A stretch of DNA of 64,000 nucleotides, from the NCBI GenBank assembly GCA_037954665.1, contig JBBMOL010000377.1:1-64000 (forward strand), written 5' to 3'. The notes below the pieces were generated by a model. The model was not told the DNA's origin and ran no database searches. It worked only from the letters and a program-made list of their open reading frames with translations. This DNA is from Laguncularia racemosa (Eukaryota; Streptophyta; Magnoliopsida; Myrtales; Combretaceae). Position numbers and translations under genes: made by a program. Below, piece by piece: positions 49,044 to 59,513 of this stretch. Numbering within the stretch: the first letter of the stretch is position 1; each line of letters starts with the position of its first letter.

Positions 49044-49863
49044 TAATAGGAATCATATACCTACGGGACCTATCACCAAGGCAAGAGCCAAAAGGTTTCA
49101 AAATTTGGTGATGATGGTCTTCTTTAAATAATTAGACCTCGAGAACATTTGTTGTGTATTCCAGTAGGTACATTTATCAGTTTTTGCAAGACGGTAGATA
49201 AATTCACTAATACTCAGTTTATGGGTTATTCATGAACCTACGTGAATCAAAGAAGAACCGGTCCAATATTGCTCCATGCAAGTGAAGAAGCCAGCCACTT
49301 TTGAGAGTTTATTTGTAATTGTCCTTTGTTGATAAAAATCGATCACATATAGGTTTTACTTGTAATTTTGTTTTGTTGATTTTACCTTAATTAGAGTAAG
49401 TATAAATACTTGCTAATTAGGTTTAGAAGGGAGCTTTTTGGACATCATTTTTCAGACTTTGTTGCCATGAGAGACATCCTCTTACATGCATCTACTCTTA
49501 TCAATTTCTTTGTAAAATTGTGGTGAGTTGGCTTAAGGAGTATTATTAGTTATATCAATATTTCTTGAGTTACTTCCAATTATTACTAACGTGTCATATC
49601 TACTTTGTAATTGGTTATTTCATTGGTTCTTTTCACGGCCAATTAGGGTTCATAAGAATTAGGGGTTTACACAAATTGTAGACTTAATCAATTGATTCTT
49701 CAATTGACTTTGTGTAATTGCAATACATCAATTGAGGCACATTATAAACTCATCACGCCGTTTGGGAATTTTACTTACCACTTGTTCATGCCATTTAATT
49801 GTATTTGAATCAATTGTATGTATGTTCTTGTTGATTGGTATTGGGGATCACTTAGGCACATCA
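49044..49863 (+). repeat. Element F 5' LTR
   Basis: It starts TAATAGGAATC (TG changed to TA) and ends AGGCACATCA. A TATA box TATAAATA is at 49401-49408. Confidence 0.92.
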
Positions 49864-50730
49864 TCTTTTTTGGTATTAGAACACATCATACTTTTTGGTA
49901 TCAAAGCAAAAGTTTTAGAGAAGGGAAATTTTTGTGATTGTCAATTTGGGAATTAGGGATTTTGACCCTTCATTTTGAAATTGAATTTGTGAGAAGTGAA
50001 GCTTGAAGTCTTGTGTTGAATTATTCCTTGAATTGCTTATGTGATTTCTAATTGAGCGTGGAAATTGAATTGCATCCTTTGCAGTGAGTTAATAGTTTGT
50101 GGAAGAAAGGGAAGTTCTTAAATTGAATTCCATAATTTGGAATTCCATAAGTTGAAGTAGAGTTGTTTGGTGTTTGTTGTTTCCTTGAAATTTTGGAATT
50201 GGAAGTTTCATTTTCAGAATTGCTCAACTTGCGTGGAGAATTAAGAAACAATTTTGAATTCAAATCAATCATTACTTGTGGAGTTATTGTGTGTTAATCA
50301 CTTTAATTACACTTTAACTAGTTGGAATTAATTGCTTGCCATTTGGAGAAGTGTCCATATTTGCTTCCATTTGCCTTTATGTTGCCGTTGTGTGTAAGTG
50401 GACATGGAAGTGTATAGGTCAACCGTGTAGTAATGTGGTATTGGTTGTGTTATGCAGTGGGTATGTGAATGAGGCCATGGTGTATGTGTTGCGTGGTTGT
50501 GTGTTACACTATGGGAGTGAGTGTGTGAAATCGTGGTATGTGGTTTAAGGTTGTGTAAGTGGAGCATGGGAGTTGTGTGTGAGGAGTGGTTGTGTTGCTG
50601 TGGTATGTTATTGTGTTAAGTGGATGTGTGTTGTAGTGTTGTTGAGACATGTTGGTGACATGGTCTGAAGTGTGTTGGCTTATTGAAATTAGTAAGCAAC
50701 CATGTCAAGTGATCGATATTTATCTGTTAA
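49864..50730 (+). other. Element F leader with doubled Met-type PBS
   Basis: Two PBS-like copies follow the LTR: TTTTTTGGTATTAGAAC (about 49866) and TTTTTGGTATCAAAGC (about 49892), apparently a short tandem duplication. From 50350 to 50640 the strand is strongly GT-rich. Frames there (50328-50567 minus, 50336-50548 plus) are compositional. Confidence 0.75.
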
Positions 50731-51691
50731 TGTACTGCAACAAGCTACGACTACTTTTCCTACTACAGATGATGTGTAGAGGGAAAATTTGTTCCACACC
50801 TCTTACAGAGTACAAGGTAATCTATGTGCTATTATTATCGATGGTGGTAGTTGTATTAATGTAGTGGTTGCATCATTAGTATCGAAATTGAAACTTATAA
50901 CTACCCTACATCCAAAACCCTATAAATTACATTAGCTGAGTGAGTAAGGTAATCTCCATGTTACCTAGAGGGCTAGGGTACCCTTCAATATAAGGGATAA
51001 ATATCTTGATGAGAATGTATGTGATATTCTTCCCATGTGTGCATCCTATATATGGCTTGGCAAGCCTTGGTTATATGATAAGAGGGTTTTGCATGATGGC
51101 TTCAGAAATACTTATGTGTTCCAAAAAGAGGATAAACGTATCATATTGAACCCAATGTCACCTTCAGAGGTCCAAGACGTTCAGAGATAAATCAGTAAAC
51201 CTTCAGAGTTCCAAGAGGTTCAGAGGCAGATGAGTCAACCTTTAGAGGACCAAGAGGTTCAGAGACAGATGAGTCAACCTTCAGAGGACCAAGAGGTTTA
51301 GAGGCAAATAAATAAACCTTCAAAGGCCCAAGAAGTTCAGAGGCAGGTGAGTAAACCTTCAAAGGACCAAGAGATTTAGAGACATATAAGTAAAACTAGG
51401 AAGAAGAAGACCTTATTGGTGGGACAGTATAAGTTAAGGAAGGCCATAGCAGATGAGAGACCACTATATTTATTGTAGATGAGCTATATCCTAGAAATGG
51501 AGGGGCAAGAGCATCTACCCCCTATGGTATCTCAAGTACCAGATGACTACAGCGATTCTTTTATAGATAAATTACCAGGAGGATGCAAAGTCTCTACTAC
51601 ATTTAATGTTACAAACCCGTCACTTTATTTACCCGATGATGTTCATGAAGACCAATCAGATTTGAGGGTAAATCTTCCTATGGCCTGAAGA
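50731..51691 (+). pseudogene. Element F protease fused to an integrase tail
   Basis: It reads FHTSYRVQGNLCAIIIDGGS (protease active site D-G-G-S, about 50838), CDILPMCASYIWLGKPWLYD, then a linker expanded by a 39-bp tandem repeat (51173-51396). After TAG at 51476-51478 the frame 51479-51688 begins SYILEMEGQEHLPPMVSQVP and DDYSDSFIDKLPGG, the PR-RT junction of relatives. It then jumps at about 51585 directly into TTFNVTNPSLYLPDDVHEDQ and DLRVNLPMA, the last residues of integrase. So RT, RNase H and nearly all of integrase are deleted in frame. Stops are TAG (five) and TAA (three). Confidence 0.88.
51173..51396 (+). repeat. 39-bp in-frame minisatellite in element F
   Basis: Five full copies and one partial (starts 51173, 51212, 51251, 51290, 51329, 51368) of a unit like CAAGAGGTTCAGAGGCAGAT followed by GAGTCAACCTTCAGAGGAC. 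Each encodes 13 residues (QEVQRQMSQPSED type). The related protease segment at 48885-48920 has a single copy. Confidence 0.93.
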
Positions 51692-51693
51692 GA

Positions 51694-52543
51694 TGATAGG
51701 AATCATATACTTGCAAGACCTATCACCAAGCTAAGAGCCAAAGGGATAGAAAATTTGGCGATGAGGGTCCTCTTTAAACAATTAGACCCCGAGAACATAA
51801 GTTTAGTATCTTCTTTTCTATTTTATATTTGTTGTGTATTCCAGTAGGTACATTTATCGGTTTTTACAAGACGGTGGATAAATTCACTAATACTCAGTTT
51901 GTGAGTTATTCAGGGACCTATGTGAATTAAAGAAGAACCAGTCTAATATTGTTCCATGCAAGTGAAGAAGCTAATCACTTTTGAGGGTTTATTTGTAATT
52001 GTCTTTTGTTGCTAAAAATCGGTCACTTGTAGGTTTTATTTGTAATTTTGTTTTGTTGATTTTTCCCTTAATTAGAACAAGTATAAATACTTCCGAATTA
52101 GGTTTAGAAGGGAGCTTTTTGGACATCATTTTTCAAACTTTGTTTCCATGAGAGACACTCTCTTACATGCATCTACTCTTATCAATTTCTTTATGAAATT
52201 GTGGCGGGTTGGCTTAAGGAGTATTGTGAGTTATATCAATATTTCTTGAGTTGCTTCTAATTATTACTAGTGTGTTATATCTAGTTTGTAATTAGTTGTT
52301 TCATTGGTTCTTTTCATAGCCAATTAGGGTTAAGAAGGATTAGGGGTTCACACCAATTGTGGACTTAATCAATTGATTCTTCAATTGACTTTGTGTAATT
52401 GCAATAGATCAATTAAGGCACATCATAAACTCATTACGCCATTTGGGAATTTTACTTATAGCTTGTTTATGCCATTTAATTGGATTTGAATCAATTGTAT
52501 GTATGTTCTTATTAATTGGTATTGAGATCACTTAAGCACATCA
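51694..52543 (+). repeat. Element F 3' LTR
   Basis: TGATAGGAATC to AAGCACATCA, preceded by the purine-rich CTGAAGAGA (51685-51693). A TATA box TATAAATA is at 52082-52089. The first about 120 bases encode RPITKLRAKGIENLAMRVLF. Confidence 0.92.
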
Positions 52544-52548
52544 TACCC

Positions 52549-53189
52549 CCTATGGTATCTCAGGTACTAGATGACTATAGTGATTTTTTTACAGATGAAT
52601 TGCCAAAGGGATTACCACCTCTAAGAGGTATTAAGCATGCCATTGACTTTCAGCCTAGATCAGTTTTACTAAATCGACCTACATACCGCATGAATCTTGA
52701 CGAAGCTAAGGAATTGAAGTGTCAGGTGGATGAGTTGGTAGAATGGGGTTTTGTCAAGGAGAGTATCAGTCCTTGTGCTGTTCCAGCCCTTTTTGTCCTT
52801 AAGAAGGATGGTACTTGGAGGATGTGCATTGATGGTTGAGCTATCAACAAAATCACCATCAAATATAAGTATGCTATTCCTAGACTTGATGACATTTTAG
52901 ATGATCTATATGGTGCACAAGTATTCTCTAAGGTGGACTTTAAAAGCGAATATCACTAAATTTGGATGAGGGAAGGAGACAAGTGGAAGATTGCTTTCAA
53001 AACACGCCATGGATTATATGAATAGATGGTCATGCCTTTTAGTTTGACAAATGCTCTTAGTACTTTTATGAGATTAATGAATCATGTAAATTTGTTGTTG
53101 TTTATGACAAATTTTTTGGGTAAATTTGTTGTTATTTATTTTGATGACATTTTGATCTACAGCAAAAACCTAAAAAATCATGTGGAGCA
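52549..53189 (+). pseudogene. Reverse transcriptase fragment in inverted orientation within D (part 1)
   Basis: It continues the protease fragment across F: MVSQVLDDYSDFFTDELPKG, LPPLRGIKHAIDF, ESISPCAVPALFVLKKDGTW, RMCIDG, then TGA at about 52837 (CGA expected), IPRLDDILDDLYGAQVFSKV, TAA at about 52957 (Gln expected), WKIAFKTRHGLYE, TAG at about 53024 (Trp expected) and MVMPFSLTNA. The active site is YFDDILIYSK at about 53140-53168 (Y-x-D-D). A short local repeat (TTTGTTGTT) inserts extra residues just before it. It is interrupted at HVEH by element H and continues at 58250. Confidence 0.9.
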
Positions 53190-54200
53190 TGATGGGAATC
53201 TTTCCGGCGACCTAGATAGATATGGAACTTGATTTGGATGATGATCCAAATCACTCATATTTACACTTGTTTTCCTTATCTAATAAATATTTGAATGATA
53301 ATCTTATAGGTATAATGATATTTCTTCATAGGATGCCAAATGAATCTCATTGTTGATCAGTTAGGGACATCATCAGATTCTCACCCAATGGCTCACCGTG
53401 ATCAACATCGCCTAAATGCATTGCCTCTTTAAGGATTTTTATTATTTTGTACGTGTGATTATTTTCTTTGGACTATTTATGTTATAAGCTTTGGGGACAC
53501 TTTTTCATTGATTGCAATTGTTGCTTTTAGGGTCGGCCACCCTAAAGTGGCATAGTTGTAATTTTGTGAAAAATTTAACCCTAAAGGGAGCAGGTATAAA
53601 TACTTGCTCAAGTAGGGTTTTAGGGGAGCTTTTGAAATTGATAGCAAAACACATTTTCGTGTGAGGGTTAAGGTTCATCCTAAATCCATTAGCTCTTATC
53701 AATTTCAATCCAAAAATTGGAATTGTGGCGAGTTACAACAAAGAAAATTGTGAGTATTATCAATTCCCCTTTGTTGTGTTTTCCTTTTCATCACTAGTGA
53801 GTCATATCTAGGGTTGATTAGGTTAGTTATTTGATCTGAATTTAGTATCAATTGTATCCTTTTTGTAATGATATAAGATTGATTGGTTTTAGCACTCGTT
53901 ATTACCATCAATTTTGCTTTATATTTTTGTGGGGTGGATTGGTCTTGTTGTGAGGAGGATTATGGTTTTATCTTTATGTGTTGTTGATTGGAATTCTCTT
54001 GGAACTTAAGTTTATTAAGTGATTCAATTGAGGATTATCATCTTTGTGGTTTTCATCTCCTTGATTTTATTATTCGAATCATATTACATCAACTAGGGTT
54101 CACGCAATTTGTAGTCCTTTGGGATCGAAATTGATCTTGTCCTTCAGGGATTGTAATTTGGTTCATTTGCATGTGCTTAAACCCTATTTTAGGCACATCA
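53190..54200 (+). repeat. Element H 5' LTR
   Basis: TGATGGGAATCTTTCCGG to AGGCACATCA. A TATA box TATAAATA is at 53595-53602, followed by CTTGCTCAAGTAGGG. Confidence 0.93.
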
Positions 54201-55259
54201 TCTTTTAGTATCAGAGCTTGTGGTTTAAAAGAACGGATTTTGTAAATTTTTAATTTGGAAATTTAGGGATTGTTGAGTAGCACATTGATTCAAATTTGTT
54301 GACGTGAAGCTTGATCTTTTTCAATTGTGTTGTTGAATTGTTATTTTGTTGATTAGTGGTTGTACACTTGGAGACTTGAACACTCTTGGCTTCCTTTCGT
54401 CTATGGCCGTGATTGTGTAGTGTATTGGAAGTGGACCTTGAAGGAGTAAGAGTGGTGATCAATTAGAGAAGTGTGATTTGTGTTGTGTTTTTTCGAAAGT
54501 GAGGAGTAGCAAGTTGTAATTTTCATATTTGAATTTCAGAATTGAAGTGTGAGTTAAGGAGGCAATTTGAATTTCAAAACACACATTAAGTGATTGATTA
54601 ATTGTGTTTTCATTTGAATTTGAAATAGCTCCTTACCATTTGTGGAATCTTGCAATTATTGAAGTCATTTTGAATTTGAAATTTGAGCTGCCTTTTGTTA
54701 TTGTAGTTATGGTTTGATACTTGTGTGGAAGTGGGGAAAATGTACCTTGACTTGAAGTAGTGTGTGTGCAGAGTTGTGTTTTTGTAAATTTAGTGAAAGG
54801 TGTGTGTAATTGGCATTGGTTGTTGTGTGTGTTGTATAAATAGTTGTTGTTGGTGGCATGAATATAGTGGGACCATGAATAAAAGAAGAGTTGTGTGGTG
54901 GTGAATTGTGTATTGTGTATGTGTTTAATTGCTGCCTATTATGTAGTTAAGTAGTGAGAAGCCAAGGCAAAAAAAAGGAAAGTGAGTAGTAGAATTTGAA
55001 ATTCGAACAAGTCGTTAAAGTGTGAAAGTAATTGAACTCATTACTTAAACACTTGTAGTTGAATTTAATTCTATTTACTTGAAAGTAGTTGTGTGTACTT
55101 CATTTATTTAATTTTACTTAAAGTACTAAGAATTATTTCCTTATGCTTTAAAGTTCTTGCAATGTAGGCTTATTACATTATTGTGGTTGTTAAATGTATG
55201 GGTTGGTATTGTTGAAGGAGTGTGCTATAATTTGTGAAATACTTCATCAAATCACAAAA
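54201..55259 (+). other. Element H leader with Met-type PBS
   Basis: The PBS TTTTAGTATCAGAGCTTG (about 54203-54220) has one change from TTTGGTATCAGAGC. The segment 54700-54920 is GT-rich. No ORF is supportable before the gag ATG at 55260. Confidence 0.8.
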
Positions 55260-57104
55260 ATGTCCAACGATAATGTAAATGGGGGAATTGGCAGTGAGGC
55301 CAATAGCCAGGTTGGTGGAGGTTAGGGTCATAACACTGTAGGTAGGAGGACTTTGGAAGAACAACTCCAGGATCTTACTACCATTGTTGCTACTTTGGTA
55401 ACCAGGATTGACAGGATGACATTACCACAACCACCAGTGGCAAATCCTCAGGCACCACCTTGGGTAGCTCCATAGAACCTCGAGAGAAAAGGAGTAATGG
55501 GAGGAGAAAATTTGGGTTGAAGCATGGAGGGAGATCATCACCCCTTCAAGGAAGAGAGGGACGACAACTTTAAGGCTAATCCTTATCCAAATAGAGATTT
55601 CAGGCCACCTAGGGAATTAGAATATGTGAAGCTGTAGATGCCTTCTTTTGATGGTAGGGGTTCAGCTAATGATTATCTAGACTGGGAGGATAAAGTTGAG
55701 GGTCTCTTTGAATGCTATGAGATCGATGATAATACCCGAGTCCGACTAACTACTATTGAGTTCACAGGGTATGCTGCCTTATGGTGGAAAAATCTGATTA
55801 TCAGCAGACGTAGGGATGAGGAGGCTGAGATACAGACATGGTGTGATATAAAGAGGGTTTTGAGGAAAAGATTTATTCCTTAGCACCACAGCCAAGAACT
55901 GTTCATGCGTCTTTAGACATTGAGGCATAGAGGCAGGATAGTTGATGATTATGTGCAGGAGTTTGAAACCTTCATGATTAGATGTGGGTCAATTGAGCCT
56001 CTAGAGCAAACCCTAGCACGCTTCGTCTCGAGGTTGAAATATGAGATAGCATGTGTTGTTGAGCTGTAGAGATATAATACACTTGATGAGGCTATTTAGT
56101 TAGCCTTGAAAGTGGAGAGGTAGAGGCAATCCAATTTATTCAAGGTTCCAAATAGTAGGCCCAATACTACTACCAGGCCTGTAGGAGTTGATGGTCGATT
56201 AGGAGGACCAAAGGTAGTAGGTGAGACAGTGAGGATAGTGGATAACATAACCTTTGGAAAAGAGGTAATAGTACCAAACGTGTAGCAAATTGTTCTAGGA
56301 TCTACTAGTGGGAAAGTACGCCAAATTAAATGCTTTAAATGTATAGGATTTAGGCATATGGCAGCACAATGTCCTAATAAGAGGGTTATGACTGTTATGG
56401 AGGGTGCTGAAGAGGATGAGAAGGAATAGGCTGAGCCTAGAGATCTATCTACAGCACTGTAGGAATACTATGATGATCAGACTGTAGAAACACATGAGGA
56501 GGGTACAGGTGAATAGTATTTACCCATTAATGTATTACACAGGACTTTAACTTTATCTCTTGATGTTAGGGACAAATAGAGGGAGAACATATTCCACACT
56601 TCCTGTAGGATCAGAGGTAACCTTTGTGTACGCATCATAGATAGTGGTAGTTGCATGAATGTTATATCTGCTGCGCTAGTAGGCAAATTACAATTATCTA
56701 CTAGTCTACATCCTAGCCTTTATAACTTGCATTAGTTGGATAATCAGGGTAGTATACATGTTACACTAAGCGTAAAGGTACTTGTGAGTGTTGGGTAGAA
56801 ATATCATGACGAGATCTTGTGTGATGTGATCCCCATGTATACATTTCACTTACTATTAGGTAGGCCCTGGATGGTTAATCGAAAGGTGTTACATGATGGT
56901 ATCAGAAACACCTACATGTTTAGTATGGGAGGGTCTCGAATAGTACTGCTACCTATATCTCCATCTGAGGTACACAAATTGCAAGAGCAGATCAGAACTA
57001 CTTCAGTTTCATCTAGTGACCGGGAAAACAGGCCAACGGGGATGTCCGGGTTCAGTCCAAGAAATGACCCTCTAGATTTGAGGGCAAATCTTTCAAAAGC
57101 CTGA
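55260..57104 (+). pseudogene. Element H gag-protease, one frame with 15 TAG codons
   Basis: From ATG 55260 to the terminal TGA 57102-57104 there are 614 codons in a single frame. Inside are 16 stops: TAG at 55323, 55473, 55635, 55881, 55914, 56067, 56097, 56121, 56283, 56427, 56460, 56514, 56577, 56733, 56796 and TGA at 55518; no TAA. Gag core: MPSFDGRGSANDYLDWEDKV, EGLFECYEIDDNTRV, TTIEFTGYAALWWKN, VLRKRFIP. Zinc knuckle CFKCIGFRHMAAQC at about 56328 (Arg for the usual Gly). Protease: FHTSCRIRGNLCVRIIDSGS (D-S-G-S, about 56640), CDVIPMYTFHLLLGRPWMVN. Then an in-frame jump to NDPLDLRANLSKA, the end of integrase in D and F. Many stops fall where related proteins have Gln. Confidence 0.93.
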
Positions 57105-57109
57105 GGAGA

Positions 57110-58244
57110 TGATGGGAATCTTTCCGGTGACCTAGATGGATATGGAACTTGATGTGGATGATGATCCAAATCACTCAAATTTACACTTGTTTTTCTTATC
57201 TAATAAATATTTGAATGATAATCTTACAGGTACAATGATATTTCTTCATGGAATACCAAATGAATCTCATTGTTGATCAGTTAGGGACATCATCAGATTC
57301 TCACCCAATGGCTCACTATGATCAACATCGTCTCGATGCAGTAACTCTTTGAGGATTTTTATTATTTTTTACTTGTAATTATTATTTTTTAGACTATTTA
57401 TGTTGTAAGCTTTAGGGACACTTTTTCATTGATTGTAATTGTTGCTTTTAGGGCTGGCCACCCTAAAGTGGCATAGTTGATCAACATCGTCTCGATGTAG
57501 TAACTCTTTGAGGATTTTTATTATTTTGTACTTGTAATTATTATTTTATAGACTATTTATGTTATAAGCTTTGGGGACACTTTTTCATTGATTGTAATTG
57601 TTGCTTTTAGGGCTGGCCACCCTAAAGTGGCATAGTTGTAATTTTTGGACATTTTAACCTAGGGTTTTGGGAGAGCTTTTGAAATTGGCAGCAAAACACA
57701 TTTTCATGTGAGGGTTAGGGTTCATCCTAAATTCGTTAGTTCTTATCAATTTCAATCTAAAAATTAGAATTGTGGCAAGTTACAACAAAGAGAATTGTAA
57801 GTGATATCAATTTCCCTTTATTGTGTTTTTCTTTTCATCACTAATGAGTCATATCTAGGCTTGATTAGGTTAGTTCTTTGATTTGAATTTGGTATCAATT
57901 GTATCCTCTTTATAATGATATAAGATTGATTGGTTTTAGCACTCGTTATTACCATCAAGTTTGCTTTATATTGTGGTGTAGATTGGTCTTGTTGTGAGGA
58001 AGATCATAGTTTTATCTATATGTGTTGTTGATTGGAATTCTCTTAGAACTTAAGTTGATTAAGTGATTCAATTGAGGATTATCATCTTTGTGGTTTTCAT
58101 CTCCTTGAATTTATTATTCTTATGATGTTACGTCAACTAGGGTTCACGCAATTTGTAATCCTTTGGGACCGAAATTGATCTTATCCTTTAGGGATTGTAA
58201 TTTGGTTCATTTGAATGTGCTTAAACCACATTTTAGGCATATCG
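57110..58244 (+). repeat. Element H 3' LTR with tandem duplication and lost TATA box
   Basis: Preceded by the polypurine tract CCTGAGGAGA (57100-57109). 57321-57479 is duplicated as 57480-57638 (159-bp period). About 35 bases holding the TATA box of the 5' LTR are missing near 57650. The final base is G where A is expected. Confidence 0.92.
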
Positions 58245-58249
58245 GAGCA

Positions 58250-58482
58250 TCTACGGGCTATGTTTTCAATACTAAGGGCGCAACAATTGTATGCTAATGT
58301 CCAAAAGTGTTCTTTCTATCAAACTAAGGTAACATTTTTTGGATTTGTTATATCTAGTTCTAGTGTCAAGGTAGATGAGGAGAGAGTGAAGGCTATTAGA
58401 GAGTGGCCAACACCAAAATCAGTTGCTGAGGTAAGAAGTATTCATGGACTAGCTTCATTTTATAGACAATTTGTCCATAACT
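58250..58482 (+). pseudogene. Reverse transcriptase fragment in inverted orientation within D (part 2)
   Basis: It continues HVEH with LRAMFSILRAQQLYANVQKC, SFYQTKVTFFGFVISSSSVK, VDEERVKAIREWPTPKSVAE, then IHGLASFYRQFVHN, the RT-RNase H connection. At about 58483 the strand switches to reverse-complement gag, so this is the second junction of the inverted block. Confidence 0.87.
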
Positions 58483-58905
58483 CAACAACTGCAAGGCAAA
58501 CCCAAGTGTGATCGTTAATCTCATAACATGTAAATAAGCCCTCGACCTTATCCTCCCAATCCAAGTAGTCTTCTGTAGAACCCCTTCCAATAAATGAAGG
58601 CATCTGCATTCCCCCCTAAAAGCATGATAATCACCTTCCATCCTGCTACCCCTATTACTTCTAACAGCTCCTACGCTGCGAGTATTCTGATGGCCTAGCC
58701 AAGGTGGGGGTGCCTATGGATTTGCTATTGGTGGTTATGGCATTGTCATTTGATCCACCCATGTTGCTAATGTGGCAACAATGATGGAGAGATCCTACAA
58801 TTTTTCCTCTAGTGTTCTTCTACCTACAGCACGACTACCCTAACCTCCTCCAACCTAACTATTAGCCTTATTGCCAATTCCACCATTGACACTATCATTT
58901 GACAT
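58483..58905 (-). pseudogene. Element D gag N-terminal fragment
   Basis: ATG at 58903-58905 on the minus strand: MSNDSVNGGIGNKANS, VGRRTLEEKL, DLSIIVATLATWVDQMTMP, DKVEGLFTCYEINDHT, close to the H gag start (MSNDNVNGGIGSEANS, VGRRTLEEQLQDL). Stops: four TAG and one TAA. It breaks at about 58485, where H continues EFTGYAALWW. The rest of gag, including the zinc knuckle, is lost. Confidence 0.88.
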
Positions 58906-59496
58906 ATTTTTGAATTTTGTTTTTATACAATCATAGCTTCACACCAATTCCTCTAACTAATACTCTTCACAACACATAAGAATAATTCAATATAACCTTT
59001 ACGGTCACACTCACCTCCATGGCACAACACTTACACTTCAACGTACATACACACCCTCAAACCACAACACACTCTGCAACACCACACACACACACACACC
59101 CACAGTGTAACATACCCTCAAACCACAACACACATTCTATGGCACACACATACACTCACAGTGCAACACATACTCTACGGCTTCACTCACAATCATGGCA
59201 TACTTCCACAATCACAATACAAAAAATGATTCCAAGCTTTAGTCAAAGTGCATCCAAAATTAATTAATGCACAATTTACTACACAAGGAAAATATGGAAT
59301 CAATTTGAAAATATTTCCTGACCTTCATGACAAGAATCCCCAAATTATGCTTCCCTCAACTTCAATTCGTAACAAACAAGGTAGAACACAACACAAGTTA
59401 TGTGAAATCAACAATTAAACAATTGCATAACATAAACCCTAATTCCCAATTCCAAATTTAAGAATCCACACATGTAATTCCCTTCCACAAACTTAT
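58906..59496 (-). other. Element D leader
   Basis: The CA-rich plus strand (59010-59180, including a (CA)n run at about 59084-59098) means a GT-rich coding strand, as in F, H and I. The His/Thr-rich frame at 59019-59267 comes from this composition. Confidence 0.75.
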
Positions 59497-59510
59497 GCTC
59501 TAATACCAAA
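59497..59510 (-). promoter_or_regulatory. Element D primer-binding site
   Basis: The plus strand GCTCTAATACCAAA is TTTGGTATTAGAGC on the minus strand, the tRNA-iMet complement with one C-to-T change, 3 bases from the LTR. Confidence 0.85.
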
Positions 59511-59513
59511 TTA

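Larger units (their letters stand above)
49044..52543 (+). mobile_element. Non-autonomous Ty3/gypsy element F
   Basis: 3,500 bp, plus strand, LTRs 820 bp (49044-49863) and 850 bp (51694-52543), perfect duplication TACCC. It keeps a PBS, leader, protease and the last codons of integrase. Gag, RT, RNase H and the integrase core are deleted. It inserted into a relative of its own family (the PR-RT segment within D). Confidence 0.93.
53190..58244 (+). mobile_element. Non-autonomous gag-protease element H
   Basis: 5,055 bp, plus strand. LTRs 53190-54200 (1,011 bp) and 57110-58244 (1,135 bp, including a 159-bp tandem duplication). Perfect 5-bp duplication GAGCA (53185-53189 and 58245-58249), and removal restores HVEHLRAM in the host RT. 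Between the LTRs are leader, gag and protease, then a 12-residue integrase tail and the polypurine tract. No RT or integrase core. This matches the type of plant element that carries only gag. Confidence 0.93.

Noticed and set aside
55260..57104. TAG used as a sense (Gln) codon or programmed readthrough in element H
   Set aside because: Plant nuclear code uses TAG as stop. Plant Gln tRNAs can misread UAG at low rate, but 15 successive events would give no useful product. The element lacks pol and looks like decayed DNA.
59019..59267. His/Thr-rich 82-codon ORF
   Set aside because: It lies in the CA-rich leader of element D. Similar frames occur in the other GT/CA-rich leaders (50328-50567), so it is compositional.
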